From Streptomyces rimosus subsp. rimosus (lineage in GTDB: Bacteria; Actinomycetota; Actinomycetes; Streptomycetales; Streptomycetaceae), in contig NZ_JOCQ01000001.1 in NCBI RefSeq assembly GCF_000720725.1, positions 1 through 64,000 on the forward strand: a DNA stretch of 64,000 bases, given 5' to 3'. This document shows, in pieces, positions 51,366-61,600 of this stretch. A program made the position numbers and the translations under genes. Each line of letters starts with the position of its first letter. Position 1 is the first letter of the stretch. The notes beneath the pieces were generated by a model. The model did no database searches. It saw only the letters and a program-made list of their open reading frames with translations, and was not told the DNA's origin.

Positions 51366-51467
51366 ATGGCGTTGCTTTTGCATCTTTTCAAGGCTTTGGG
51401 GATTGCCGCTGCGTGCATCTGGGAAAGATGGTCAATTTCAGGGGCCATAGAGGCAGGCAGGACTTGA
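51366..51467 (+). CDS. possible 33-residue peptide
   Basis: ATG 51366 is preceded at five bases by AAGGAG, a very good ribosome-binding site. It encodes 33 residues starting MALLLHLFKALGIAAACIWE, a hydrophobic N-terminal half with a polar end. It could be a small membrane peptide or a leader. The only support is the ribosome-binding site and position, so it is tentative. Confidence 0.35.
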   Translation: MALLLHLFKALGIAAACIWERWSISGAIEAGRT

Positions 51468-51663
51468 GGAAGTGGTCTGTTTTTCATTGACAGTTGATCC
51501 GGGCCGGTGGTTGAGTCGGGCCACCGAATAGGGAAACCGAAAGCCACCACGTGGCTGTACGCGTACGTTTCCCCGCCGGGGCGGTGATGTCGTCCGGCGG
51601 TGGGAAATGAGCCTCAGGGAAGCCCGTTGATCCGGCGCCCGGGTCCAGGAACAGGAGCAAGGT

Positions 51664-53133
51664 GTGCTTGACGCCCGCAGAGGGCCCCGGAAGGAATTCG
51701 ACCGGCCGGACACCGACTCACCGGATCTGGTGGTGGACGGCGGGCGGGCCGAGCAGGCCGTCGGAGCCGGTGCGCTGAGCGTCGGGGTGCCGGGGGACAA
51801 GTCGGTCAGCCACCGGGCGCTGCTGGCGGCGCTGCTTCCCGGCGCGCCCGAGGTGCTGACGGTGCGCAACGCCAACCTCGGCGGTGCCGTACGGGCCCTG
51901 CTTCCGGCGATGCGGGCGCTGGGCGTGGCGGTCGACGTGGACGGCGGCACGCTGACCGTGCGGCGCGGCGCGTCACCGGTGCCGCAGCAGGCGCGGGCCC
52001 ACCCGGGCGTGACCGGCTGGCCCGAGGGCGTGCCGTATCTGGAGACCGGCGGGTCGAGCGCCGCGGCCCGGCTGCTGATCGGGGTGCTCGCCGGGAGCGG
52101 CACCGCGGCGGTGGTGGACGGCGACGAGGTGCTGCGGCACCGGCCGATGGACTGGCTGGTCGATCCGCTGGCCGAACTGGGCGCCGACATCGCGTATCTC
52201 GGGGACGACGGCTGCCTGCCCGTATGGGTGAAGGGACCGGTGAACCTCCCCGGCAGAACCGTGCGGCTGCGCGTGGGGAGCGCGCAGGCGCGGTCCGGTG
52301 TCCTGCTGGCCGTGGCCGCCGCGGGGCTGCCCGCGACCGTACGGCACCCGGTGCGCTCGCGGGACCACACCGAGCGGATGCTCGCCTCGTTCGGCGGTGT
52401 GCTGGATGAAGGGGAGGGTGAACTCGCCTGGGGCGGCGGGGCTTTCGAGGTGCCGGAGGTCATCGACGTACCGGCCGATCCGTCGCTGGCGGCATATCCC
52501 GTGGCGGCGCACCTGCTGTGGGGCGACGGCGGCACGCTGCGGGTGCCGGGCGTGTGCCTGAACCCGACCCGGACCGGGTTCTTCGAGGTGCTGCGGCGGG
52601 CCGGGGCCGATATCGCGTACGAGTACGAGGCCGCATACGGAGACGGAGGAGCTGAGGGGGGACGGTCCCGGGGCGGGGAGCCGGTGGGGACCGTGGTGGC
52701 CCGAGGGGGGCTGGAGGAGGCCGGGCCCGTCCGGGTGGACGAGCCGTGGCTGCTGCACGCGCTGATCGACGAAGTGCCGCTGCTGGCCGTGGTCGCGGCC
52801 CGGCTGCCGGGGACCTCGTGGATCGGGTGCGCGCAGGAACTGCGGTTCAAGGAGACGGACCGGCTGGCGACGACGGCGCGGATGGCCGGTGCTTTCGGCG
52901 CCCGCGTCGAGGTGGCGGAGGACGGGCTGACGGTGCGCGGCGGGGCGCCGCTGCGGGCCGGCGTGGTGCCGGGCTTCGAGGACCACCGGATCGCCATGGC
53001 CGCCGCGACGCTCGCGGGGTGTCTGCCGGGGCGCACCACGGTGCGCGGCGGCGCCTGCCACCGCACGTCATTTCCCGACTTCGCCGATGTGCAGCGGGCC
53101 GTCGGCGCCCGGATCGCAAAGGACCCCCTGTGA
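51664..53133 (+). CDS. EPSP synthase homologue (enolpyruvyltransferase family), first gene of the cluster
   Basis: This 489-residue protein starts at GTG 51664. Conserved EPSP-synthase elements are present: PGDKSVSHRALL (Lys, Ser, Arg), IDEVPLLAV (catalytic Asp), FKETDRL (Glu) and DHRIAMA. The loop that reads NAGTAMRP in AroA is GGSSAAARLL here, and the late Lys of the KTFPDY region is replaced (HRTSFPDF). The enzyme is 50-60 residues longer than usual because of a Gly-rich insert near 325. It may use another acceptor or chemistry. It is translationally coupled to the aminotransferase. Confidence 0.82.
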   Translation: MLDARRGPRKEFDRPDTDSPDLVVDGGRAEQAVGAGALSVGVPGDKSVSHRALLAALLPGAPEVLTVRNANLGGAVRALLPAMRALGVAVDVDGGTLTVRRGASPVPQQARAHPGVTGWPEGVPYLETGGSSAAARLLIGVLAGSGTAAVVDGDEVLRHRPMDWLVDPLAELGADIAYLGDDGCLPVWVKGPVNLPGRTVRLRVGSAQARSGVLLAVAAAGLPATVRHPVRSRDHTERMLASFGGVLDEGEGELAWGGGAFEVPEVIDVPADPSLAAYPVAAHLLWGDGGTLRVPGVCLNPTRTGFFEVLRRAGADIAYEYEAAYGDGGAEGGRSRGGEPVGTVVARGGLEEAGPVRVDEPWLLHALIDEVPLLAVVAARLPGTSWIGCAQELRFKETDRLATTARMAGAFGARVEVAEDGLTVRGGAPLRAGVVPGFEDHRIAMAAATLAGCLPGRTTVRGGACHRTSFPDFADVQRAVGARIAKDPL

Positions 53134-53171
53134 TGCCCCCTGTGACACCCCCTGTGACAGCCCCTGTGACG
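53124..53171 (+). repeat. 12-bp tandem repeat spanning a stop/start junction
   Basis: Four 12-bp units of the type ccccctgtgaca run from 53124 to 53171. The first unit supplies the EPSP-homologue stop TGA and the overlapping ATG of the aminotransferase. The later units encode its N-terminal PPVT-type residues. Confidence 0.92.
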
Positions 53172-54443
53172 GCGAGTGAGGCGAGTACCGAAGCGCGGTC
53201 CACGGGCAGCACCCTGGGGCCGGCCTTCACCGGCGGCAGCGGCCCCTGGCTGTACGCCGAGGACGGCACGGCCTGGTTCGACGGGACCGCGGGCAGCGGC
53301 GCCGCGACCCTGGGCCACCAGCACCCGGACGTGATCGCCGCCGTGACGGCCCAGGCCGGGCGCCTGGCGCACACCGGCTGCAAGCTGGGCTCGGACGTCC
53401 GCAGGCGGATGATCGGGCGGATCGGCGCGCTGTCCCCGTACACGGAGCCCGCGGTGCTGCCCACCACGACCGGCGCGGAGGCGGTGGAATCCGCGCTGAA
53501 GATCGCCCGCGCGGCCACCGGCCACCGGGCCGTGGTCGGCTTCCGCTACGGCTTCCACGGCAAGACGGCCGGAGCGCTGGGGCTCACCTGGCGGGCGGAG
53601 TTCAAGACCTACAGCGGGTTCGGGGACGACGACGGCCGCGCGCCGGTCGTCATCGCGGAGTTACCCGATCCGCGCGAGCCGGGGCCGGACGACGCGGCCC
53701 TGTTCGCGGACGGGCTGTCCGCGGCGCTGGACGCCGCCGACCGGCGCGGCGGCACCGCGGCCGTGCTCCTGGAGCCGGTCCAGGTGACCGAGGGCGTCCT
53801 GGACGTGGCGCCGGAACTGCTGGACGAGATCGCCCGGCAGGCGCACTCCCGGGGCGCGCTGCTGATCCTGGACGAGATCTACACCGGACTGGGCCGCGCC
53901 GGGCGCCTGTTCACCGCCGAGCTGATGACCCGGAAGCCGGACCTGACACTGCTCGGCAAGACGCTGGGCAACGGCTTCCCGGTCGGCGCGGTGGTGGGGG
54001 AGCGCGCGGTGGTCGACGCGCTGCCGCCGGGCGTGCAGACCTCCACCTTCTCCGGCAACCCGGTCTCCTGCGCCGCCGCCGAAGCGGTCCTGGACGTCGT
54101 CGTACGGGAGGACCTGCCAGGCCGGGCACGGCAGCTGGGGAAACGTTTGCGCGCCGACCTGGACGCGCTGGCCGCCCGGTATTCCTGGATGCGGGCGGTC
54201 CGCACGACCGGCGCGCTGGCCGCCTTCGACTGCGTACGGGACGGGCGGCCGGACCCGGAACTGGCGCGGGCCGTCACGGGCGGCGCCCTGCGCGGCCGGC
54301 TGCTGCTGTTCGGCGGCGGGCCGGAGGGCGCCAGTGTCAAGATCGTGCCGCCGGCGCTGCTGGACGACGACGGCTACCGGTTCCTGATCGGCGCGCTGGG
54401 GACGGCGGTGGCCGAGGCCGCCCGGAACGGCGGCCTCATATGA
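53133..54443 (+). CDS. class III PLP aminotransferase
   Basis: This 436-residue enzyme of the ornithine/GABA aminotransferase class has Asp247 in ILDEIYTG, which binds the PLP nitrogen, and Lys276 in LLGKTLGNGFP, which forms the Schiff base. Class III enzymes move amino groups onto omega or keto positions, and some act as mutases or decarboxylases. Start ATG 53133 overlaps the upstream stop (TGATG). It probably aminates the cluster's precursor acid. It overlaps the FrhB-type gene by ATGA. Confidence 0.9.
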   Translation: MPPVTPPVTAPVTASEASTEARSTGSTLGPAFTGGSGPWLYAEDGTAWFDGTAGSGAATLGHQHPDVIAAVTAQAGRLAHTGCKLGSDVRRRMIGRIGALSPYTEPAVLPTTTGAEAVESALKIARAATGHRAVVGFRYGFHGKTAGALGLTWRAEFKTYSGFGDDDGRAPVVIAELPDPREPGPDDAALFADGLSAALDAADRRGGTAAVLLEPVQVTEGVLDVAPELLDEIARQAHSRGALLILDEIYTGLGRAGRLFTAELMTRKPDLTLLGKTLGNGFPVGAVVGERAVVDALPPGVQTSTFSGNPVSCAAAEAVLDVVVREDLPGRARQLGKRLRADLDALAARYSWMRAVRTTGALAAFDCVRDGRPDPELARAVTGGALRGRLLLFGGGPEGASVKIVPPALLDDDGYRFLIGALGTAVAEAARNGGLI

Positions 54444-55672
54444 CCTTCCAGCAGCTCGAAGAGGACGTGCTGGCCCCGCAGCTGTGCACCGTGTGCGGCG
54501 CCTGCGAGCTGGCCTGCCCGGCCGGGGTGATCGGCTTCGACGAACTGGACCCGGTGCTCACCGTGGCCTCCTGGACCGCCGCCGACTGCGGGGAGTGCAC
54601 CGACTGCCTGGACGTCTGCCCGGGAGCCGACCCCGGCACCCCGGCCGCCGAGGAGCGCCTGTTCGGCCGCACCCGCACCCCCGACGAACGCTGGGTCGGT
54701 GTCTTCGGGGAGGTCGTCGCCGGGCATGCGCTGGACCCCGTGGTGTACGAGGCGTCCGCCAGCGGCGGCAGCCTCACCGCGCTGCTCCAGACGGCGATGC
54801 GGGTGCTGGGCGTCACGGCGGTGCTCTCCATGGGGCGGGACGCCGAGCAGCCCTGGCGGGCGGCGCCCGCGCTGGTACGCGACCCCGGCGAGCTGGTGGA
54901 GACCGCTCAGTCCACGTACCAGCTCGCCCCCTACCTGGGCGCGTTACGCCGGCTGATGACCGAGGAGCCGGACGCCCGGGTCGCCATGTCCGGAGTGGCC
55001 TGCCACATCCAGGCGATGCGCAAGCTCCAGGCCATGGACACCGAGATCGGGCGGTGGGCACGCGACAAGGTCGTGCTCCTGGTCGAGCCCGCCTGTTCCT
55101 CCAGTACGCGCCCCGAGGGCACCGCCGCGGTAATACGGGAACGCGCCCATGTTCCGGTGGAGTCGGTGGTGCGGCTGCGCTACCGCGAGGGCGAGTACCC
55201 GGGCAACATCGGCATCCGTACGCGGGACGGCGTGGACCACCAGGTGGAGTTCTGGCAGGCGGTCCGGGACTTCGCGGGCAACAAGACGCACCGCTGCCTG
55301 TCCTGCGGGGACTGGATGTCGGGGCTGGCCGACGTGAGCGTCAGCGACGGCGACCCGAACATCTTCGCCGCGAGCGTCAGCGGCGAGGGGCAGCCCAAGC
55401 ACGGCCGGGTGTTCATCCGTACCGCGACCGGTGCCGAAGCGGTGGCCGCCGGGCGGGAGCACGGGCTGCTCACCCACGAACCGGTGGACCTGGCGGGCCT
55501 CAACCTCGGCCTGGAGCGCAAGCGCAACCGGCGCGCCACGTACGAGCGCTCCGGCCGGCCGGTGCCGCTGGGGCCGATACCGGGACACCGCGAGGAACTG
55601 GAGATCGTGCCGGACGAGCGGTGGATCGCGGCACCCGAGCGGGAGGACGGCCATGCGGCGAAGGGCCGATGA
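54440..55672 (+). CDS. FrhB-type Fe-S flavoprotein (F420 hydrogenase beta-subunit family)
   Basis: This 410-residue protein has two [4Fe-4S]-type motifs at its N-terminus (CTVCGACELACP, CGECTDCLDVCPG). They are followed by the FrhB core (SGGSLTALLQTAM, AMSGVACHIQAMRKLQ) and a later Cys pair (HRCLSCGDWM). FrhB proteins bind FAD and Fe-S and exchange electrons with F420 or ferredoxin. Here a reductive or dehydrating step on the cluster substrate is likely. Its end overlaps the MDR gene by 20 bases. Confidence 0.88.
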   Translation: MTFQQLEEDVLAPQLCTVCGACELACPAGVIGFDELDPVLTVASWTAADCGECTDCLDVCPGADPGTPAAEERLFGRTRTPDERWVGVFGEVVAGHALDPVVYEASASGGSLTALLQTAMRVLGVTAVLSMGRDAEQPWRAAPALVRDPGELVETAQSTYQLAPYLGALRRLMTEEPDARVAMSGVACHIQAMRKLQAMDTEIGRWARDKVVLLVEPACSSSTRPEGTAAVIRERAHVPVESVVRLRYREGEYPGNIGIRTRDGVDHQVEFWQAVRDFAGNKTHRCLSCGDWMSGLADVSVSDGDPNIFAASVSGEGQPKHGRVFIRTATGAEAVAAGREHGLLTHEPVDLAGLNLGLERKRNRRATYERSGRPVPLGPIPGHREELEIVPDERWIAAPEREDGHAAKGR

Positions 55673-56777
55673 GGTGATCGGGACGGGCGCGGTGCCGCTC
55701 GGTGGCGAGTCCGTACCGGCCGGGGCGCTTCCGTTACCCGTACGGCAGCTGGTCGCGCACGGGAGTCCCGAGCCGGTCGTCGAGGAGGTGCTGCGGCAGC
55801 CTCCGGAACGCGGCGAGATACGGCTGCGGGCCGCCTGGAGCCTGGTGAGCCCGGGCACCGAACTGCACTACCTGGACCGCTCGGCCCGCACCGGCGAGCG
55901 CTTCGTCCTCGGGTACTGCTCGGCCGGTGTGGTGGACGCGGTCGGCCCGCAGGCCCCCGGGTTCGCGCCCGGCGACCGGGTGATCGCCATGGGCTGGGGC
56001 GAGGCCGTGCACAGTGGTGCGGTCACCGTGCCGTACCGGCTGTGCCGCCGGGTTCCGGACGGCCTGGACCTGGTGGACGCGGTGGTGGCGGGGCTGGCGG
56101 CGACCGCGGTGCACGCGGTGGACCGGGCCGTACTGGAGCCCGCGGACGAGGTGGCCGTGGTGGGCGCGGGCATGGTCGGCCAGCTGGTCGCCCAGATCAC
56201 GGCGGCCCGGGGCGCCCGCACCACCCTGCTGGACCTGCGCCCGGAGCGGCTGCGCACCGCGCCCGCACTCGGGCTGGCCGCTGCCGACGGGGAGCGCTTC
56301 TTCGCGGAGGAGAGCGCGGTCCCGGGGCACGGCGGCCGGTGCGTCTTCCTGTGCGGAACCGGGGACGCCGGAGCCACCGTCGCGGCGGCCGCCCGCTGGG
56401 CGGGCCGGGCCCCGGGGCGCCCCCGGCTGGTCGGCGTGGGCAGGTTCGCGGCGCACATCGACTTCAGCGTCGAACTGGGCAACCTGGACATCCGGTACGC
56501 GGCCCGCTGCGGCGCCGGATACCGGGACGCCTCGTACGCCCGCGGCCTGACCGACGTCGTGGCGCCGGCCGGCGAGGGCACGGTCACCGAGAACCTGCAA
56601 CGGGCGCTCGACCTGATCGCCTCCGGCGCGATCCGTCCGGCCCTGATGGGGCTGCCGCGCCTCCCGCTGGAGCGGGCCGCCGAAGCCTACGCGCGGCTGC
56701 GCGAGCGGCCCGCGCACCCCGCCGTCCTCTTCGCCCACGGCCCGGCCGCGGTGCCGGAAGGGAGCGCCGCGCCATGA
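55653..56777 (+). CDS. MDR dehydrogenase (BchC-like, zinc-binding-dehydrogenase fold)
   Basis: This 374-residue protein starts at ATG 55653 behind GGGAGG. It has the VSPGTELHYL and GYCSAGVVDAVG motifs seen in BchC-like medium-chain dehydrogenases, and a Rossmann loop (VVGAGMVGQLVAQ). The GHE zinc signature of classical alcohol dehydrogenases is not seen, so a catalytic zinc is doubtful. It likely oxidises or reduces an alcohol on the cluster substrate. It overlaps both neighbours. Confidence 0.83.
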   Translation: MRRRADEVIGTGAVPLGGESVPAGALPLPVRQLVAHGSPEPVVEEVLRQPPERGEIRLRAAWSLVSPGTELHYLDRSARTGERFVLGYCSAGVVDAVGPQAPGFAPGDRVIAMGWGEAVHSGAVTVPYRLCRRVPDGLDLVDAVVAGLAATAVHAVDRAVLEPADEVAVVGAGMVGQLVAQITAARGARTTLLDLRPERLRTAPALGLAAADGERFFAEESAVPGHGGRCVFLCGTGDAGATVAAAARWAGRAPGRPRLVGVGRFAAHIDFSVELGNLDIRYAARCGAGYRDASYARGLTDVVAPAGEGTVTENLQRALDLIASGAIRPALMGLPRLPLERAAEAYARLRERPAHPAVLFAHGPAAVPEGSAAP

Positions 56778-58690
56778 CCACGACGGCACCTTCTGCCGAA
56801 GTGCCCACCGGACACCGTCCGTTCCCGCCCGCCGAGCAGGCCGGAACCCTGGTGCACCGCTTCCTGGAACAGGCCGCCGCCCACCCCGGGCGCGAGGCCG
56901 TGGTCACCCCCGAGGTGCGCTGGACCTACCGGGAGACCGCCGGGCGTGCGGCCCGCGTCGCCGGCTCGCTGACCGCGGCCGGACTGCGGCCCGGCGACCG
57001 GGTCGGGCTGCTCTTCTCGCACGGCGCCGAGATGATCGCGGCGCTGCTCGGCGTGTTGCAGGCCGGACTGTCCTACGTACCGCTGGACGCCGCCTACCCC
57101 GAGCCGCGCCTCGCCTTCATGGCCCGGGACGCGGGCGTACGGGCCCTGGTCGCCACCGAGAAGCTTCTGCCGCTCGCGAAGCAACTGGCGAACGGCCAGC
57201 CGGTGTTGGCGTACCAAGACCTTGTGGCGGGAGACGAGTCGGACGCCGTACGGGCGCATCCCGACGGCGAGGCGTACGTCCTCTACACCTCCGGCTCCAC
57301 CGGGCAGCCGAAGCCGGTCGCGCAGCTGCACCGCAACGTGCTGCACCACGCGCGGGTGTGGACCGACGGTCTGGCCATCGGCCCGCTGGACCGGCTCACC
57401 CTCCAGTCCGCCTACAGCTGGGACTCGGCGGTGCAGGACACCTTCGCCGCCCTGCTCAACGGCGCGGCCCTGTACCCCGTCGACCTGAAGTCGCTCGGCA
57501 TCAGCGGCCTGCTGGAGTGGATGGCCGCCGAGGAGATCACGGTCTACCACTCCACGCTGCCGGTGTTCCGCGCCCTCGTACGGGCCATGGAGTCGCGGGG
57601 CACCGCCCTGCCCGCCATGCGGATGCTCGCCCTCGGCGGTGACACCCTGCACCTGGCCGACCTCGACGCCGCCCGGCGGGCCTTCGCGGCGCACTGCCGG
57701 GTGGCCGGCGCGTACGGCTCGACCGAGTGCTCCTGCGCGCTGCTGCGCGTCGCCGACCGGGACTACCGGCCGCCGACCGGCGTCTTCCCCCTGGGCTTCC
57801 CGGTGACCGCCACGCAGGTATGGCTCCAGGGTGGCGACGGGCGGCCGGTCGAGGGGCCGGGCGAGGGCGAGATCGTCGTACAGAGCGACTACCTGGCGCC
57901 CGGCGCGGTCGCGGACGGGCGGACGTACCGTACCGGCGACCTCGCCCGGTGGCTGGCGGACGGCACCCTGCTGCTGATCGGCCGCCGCGACTTCCAGGTG
58001 AAGATCTCCGGGATCCGGGTGGAGACCGGAGAGGTGGAGAGCGCGCTGAAGGACCTGCCCGGGGTGCGCGAGGCGGTGGTGATGCCGTTCACCGACCGGC
58101 TCGGCGAACGGCAGCTGGCGGCGTACCTGGTGGCGGCCGACGGGGCGCGTACCGAACCGGCCGTCCTGCGCGCCGCGTTGCGCGGGGTGCTGCCCGACCA
58201 CGCGGTGCCCACCGCGTACGTCCTGCTCGACGCGCTGCCGCTGACCCCCAACCACAAGATCGACCGGGCCGCGCTGCCCGATCCGCTCGCGGCCCGGGAG
58301 ACCGGGCCGGCCGCCGGTGCGCGCGGCGCCGGGCCGCTGGAGCGGGCCGTGGCCGAGGCGTGGCGCGACGTGCTCGGCACCGCCGCGGTCTCCCCGGACG
58401 ACAACTTCTTCGACCTGGGCGGGACGTCCCTGCGGGTGGCCGCCGTCCATGAACGGCTCACCCGCACCGTCGCGCCCGGACTGCGGATGACGGACCTGTA
58501 CCGGGCGCCGACCATCCGGAGCCTGGTGCGGCTCATCGGCAGCGGCCGGGAGGACTCCGCGGCGGGCACCGCCCGGGGCGCCCGCAGGCGCGCCGCGGCC
58601 CGGGGCGGTGCCCGCCGGGCCGCGGTCCGTACCCGCCCCGCCAGCCCGCCGCCGCACCCCCAGCAACCAGCAGGAGGAACCAGTGACTGA
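56774..58690 (+). CDS. adenylation-thiolation (NRPS loading) protein
   Basis: This 638-residue protein has an A domain (about residues 20-520) with the P-loop YTSGSTGQPKPV, GAYGSTE, YRTGDLARW and the A10 lysine in TPNHKID. It is followed by a carrier domain (FFDLGGTSL, Ser552). The code region reads YSWDSAVQD; an Asp at the Asp235 position points to an amino acid with a free alpha- or similar amino group. The last ~50 residues are Arg-rich and disordered. It loads the first unit onto the following PKS. Its stop overlaps the PKS GTG. Confidence 0.9.
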   Translation: MTTTAPSAEVPTGHRPFPPAEQAGTLVHRFLEQAAAHPGREAVVTPEVRWTYRETAGRAARVAGSLTAAGLRPGDRVGLLFSHGAEMIAALLGVLQAGLSYVPLDAAYPEPRLAFMARDAGVRALVATEKLLPLAKQLANGQPVLAYQDLVAGDESDAVRAHPDGEAYVLYTSGSTGQPKPVAQLHRNVLHHARVWTDGLAIGPLDRLTLQSAYSWDSAVQDTFAALLNGAALYPVDLKSLGISGLLEWMAAEEITVYHSTLPVFRALVRAMESRGTALPAMRMLALGGDTLHLADLDAARRAFAAHCRVAGAYGSTECSCALLRVADRDYRPPTGVFPLGFPVTATQVWLQGGDGRPVEGPGEGEIVVQSDYLAPGAVADGRTYRTGDLARWLADGTLLLIGRRDFQVKISGIRVETGEVESALKDLPGVREAVVMPFTDRLGERQLAAYLVAADGARTEPAVLRAALRGVLPDHAVPTAYVLLDALPLTPNHKIDRAALPDPLAARETGPAAGARGAGPLERAVAEAWRDVLGTAAVSPDDNFFDLGGTSLRVAAVHERLTRTVAPGLRMTDLYRAPTIRSLVRLIGSGREDSAAGTARGARRRAAARGGARRAAVRTRPASPPPHPQQPAGGTSD

Positions 58691-61600
58691 CCGTCCTTAC
58701 GCCGACGCCGCCGCGGCGGACGGCGCCGACCTCGACGGCCGGATCGCCGTCGTCGGCCTGGACTGCCGGCTGCCGGGCGCCCGCGACCACCACGCGTTCT
58801 GGCGCAACCTGCTGGCGGGCACCGACCAGATCCGCGACGTGGACGAGGAAGAACTCGCCGCCGCCGGCGTCGAGCCCAAGACACTGGCCGACTCCCGCTA
58901 CGTACGCCGGGCCGCGACCGTCGAGGACGCGGACCTCTTCGACGCCTCCTTCTTCTACCTCAGCGCCCGCGAGGCCGAGCGGATGGACCCGCAGCTGCGG
59001 CTGTTCCTTCAGTCCTCCTGGAAGGCGCTGGAGCACAGCGGCCACGACTCCGAGCAGTACGCGGGCCGCATCGGCGTCTTCGCGGGCGCGCTGACCAGCA
59101 CGTACCTGCTGAACAACGTGCTGACCGGGGAGCAGGGCTTCGCCGGGTCGCTGCCCAGGATGCGCCAGGACCTGGCCACCCTGATGGGCAACGACCCCAA
59201 CTACCTGGCCACCCGCGTCTCCTACCACCTCAACCTCACCGGCCCCAGCATCTCCGTGCAGACCGCCTGCTCCACCTCGCTCGTCGCGGTGCACCAGGCG
59301 GCGCAGAGCCTGCTGGCTCAGGAGTGCGACGTGGCGCTGGCCGGCGGCGTCGCACTGCGCTTCCCGCAGGAGGCGGGCTACCGCCACGAGACCGACGGGA
59401 TCGCCTCGGCGACCGGCACGGTGCGGCCCTTCGACGCGGACGCGGACGGCACGGTCTTCGGCAACGGCGTCGGCGTGGTGGTCCTCAAGCGCCTGTCGGA
59501 CGCGCTCGCCGAGGGCGACACCGTGTGGGCGGTGCTGCGCGGCTCCGCTGTCGGCAACGACGGCGCCGACCGGGTCGGCTACACCGCACCGGGCGTCACC
59601 GGCCAGGCCGCCGTACTGGCCGAGGCGCTGGCCGTCGCGGACGTGGACCCCGCCACCGTCGGCTACCTGGAGGCCCACGGCACGGGTACGAAGATGGGCG
59701 ACCCCATCGAACTCGCCGCCGCCGCACAGTCCTATCAGGTGGACGGCGCGCCGCCGCTGACCATCGGGTCGGTGAAGGCCAACCTCGGCCATCTGAGCAC
59801 CGCGGCCGGCGTCACCTCGCTCATCAAGTGCGTGCTGATGCTGCGGCACCGCACCCTGGTGCCCACCCCGCACTTCACCGAATGGAACCCGCAGTGCGAG
59901 GTCGCGGGCACCCGCTTCCGCATCGGGACGCAGGTCGAGCCGTGGGAGCCGGGGGCGGACGGCGAACCGCTGCGCTGCGCGGTCACCTCCACCGGCATGG
60001 GCGGCACCACCGCACACGTCGTCCTGGAGGAAGCCCCGGCGCCCGCCCCGGCGGAGCGGCCCGCCGACCCCGTCGTCCTGTTGCCGGTCTCGGCCAAGTC
60101 CCCGGCCGCGCTGGAGACCGCACGCCGGGAACTGGCGGACCATCTGGAGGGCACGGCGCCCGAGGTGCCCGACGCACTCGGTGACACGGCCCTGGAGGAC
60201 GCGGCCTACACGCTTGCCACGGCCCGCCGTACCTTCAACTACCGCGCCGTGCTCACCGTCCCGGACCGCGAGACGGCCGTACGCGCGCTCCGCAGCGGCG
60301 ATCCTCGCTTCACTCACCAGGACTCCGGGCAGCCCGCCGACCGCCCCGTCGTGCTCCTCTTCCCGGGCCAGGGCGCCCAGCACCCCGGCATGGGCCAGGG
60401 CTGGTACCAGCACCTGCCGGTGTTCCGCGAGGCGCTGGACGAGTGCGCCCGGCTGCTGGAACCGCACCTGGGCCTGGACCTGCGGGACGCCCTTTACCCG
60501 CGGCTGCGGGAGTACACCGGCACCCCGCACGACCTCAACCGCACGCGGCTGACCCAGCCCGCGCTGTTCGTGGTGGAATACGCGCTGGCCCGGCAGTGGA
60601 TGGCCTGGGGCGTGCGCCCGGCAGCGCTCATCGGGCACAGCGTCGGCGAGTACGTGGCCGCCACCCTCGCCGGGGTCTTCCGGCTCCCCGACGCCCTGCG
60701 GGTGATCGCCGAGCGCGGCCGGCTGGTGGACGAACTGCCCGGCGGCGTGATGGCGGCGGTCATGCTGCCGCCCGCCGAACTGGCCCCCTACCTCGAAGAA
60801 GGCGGCGAGGTCGCGCTCGCCGCGGTCAACGAACCCGCGGTGTGCACCGTGGCCGGCCCCAAGGACGCGGTCCGCGCGCTCACCACCCGGCTCACCGCCG
60901 ACGGCGTCGCCCACCGGAAGGTCGTCACCTCGCACGCCTTCCACTCGGCCATGATGGACCCGGCCGTCGGACCGCTCACCGAGCTGCTGCGCGGCGTCCC
61001 GCTGCACCGCCCCGAGATCCCGTTCCTGTCCAACCGGACCGGCACCTGGATCACCGACGAGGAGGCCACCGACCCCGCGTACTGGGGGCGGCACCTGCGC
61101 GAGACCGTACGGTTCGCGGACGACGTGGCCACCGTGCTGGACGGCGAGCCCCCCGTCTTCCTGGAGGTGGGTCCCGGCCAGACGCTGGCCACCTTCACCC
61201 GGCGCCACCCGGACCGGGAGACCGGCGTACCGGTCGTCACCTCCGCCGCCCGCGGCCGGGACGCCGGCGCCGACCTGACCGCGGTGACCGCCGCGCTCGG
61301 CCGGCTGTGGGCGGCCGGTCTGCCGGTGGACTGGCAGGGCCACTACGCGGCCCGCGGGCGCCGTCGGGTGCCGCTGCCGACGTACCCCTTCGAGGGCACC
61401 CGCTACTGGGTCGAGCCCGGCACCGGGACGCTCACCGGCGCGGGCGGCGGCTCCGGCGACGGCGTACGCAAACTCCCCCTCGACGCGTGGTTCTCCGCTC
61501 CGGTCTGGCGCCAGGCCGTGGGCACCCTCGACGCGCCCGCCGAGCCGGCCGCCGACCCCGTGCTGCTCTTCGCCGACGCGCAGGGCACCGCCGCCCGGAT

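Larger units (their letters stand above)
51292..51663. other. intergenic region at the cluster boundary
   Basis: This 372-bp gap is less GC-rich than its surroundings (runs of T and A such as tttttcattgac). It holds the palindrome at 51312, a possible 33-codon gene at 51366, and the presumed promoter of the biosynthetic genes. It is the left boundary of the cluster. Confidence 0.5.
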
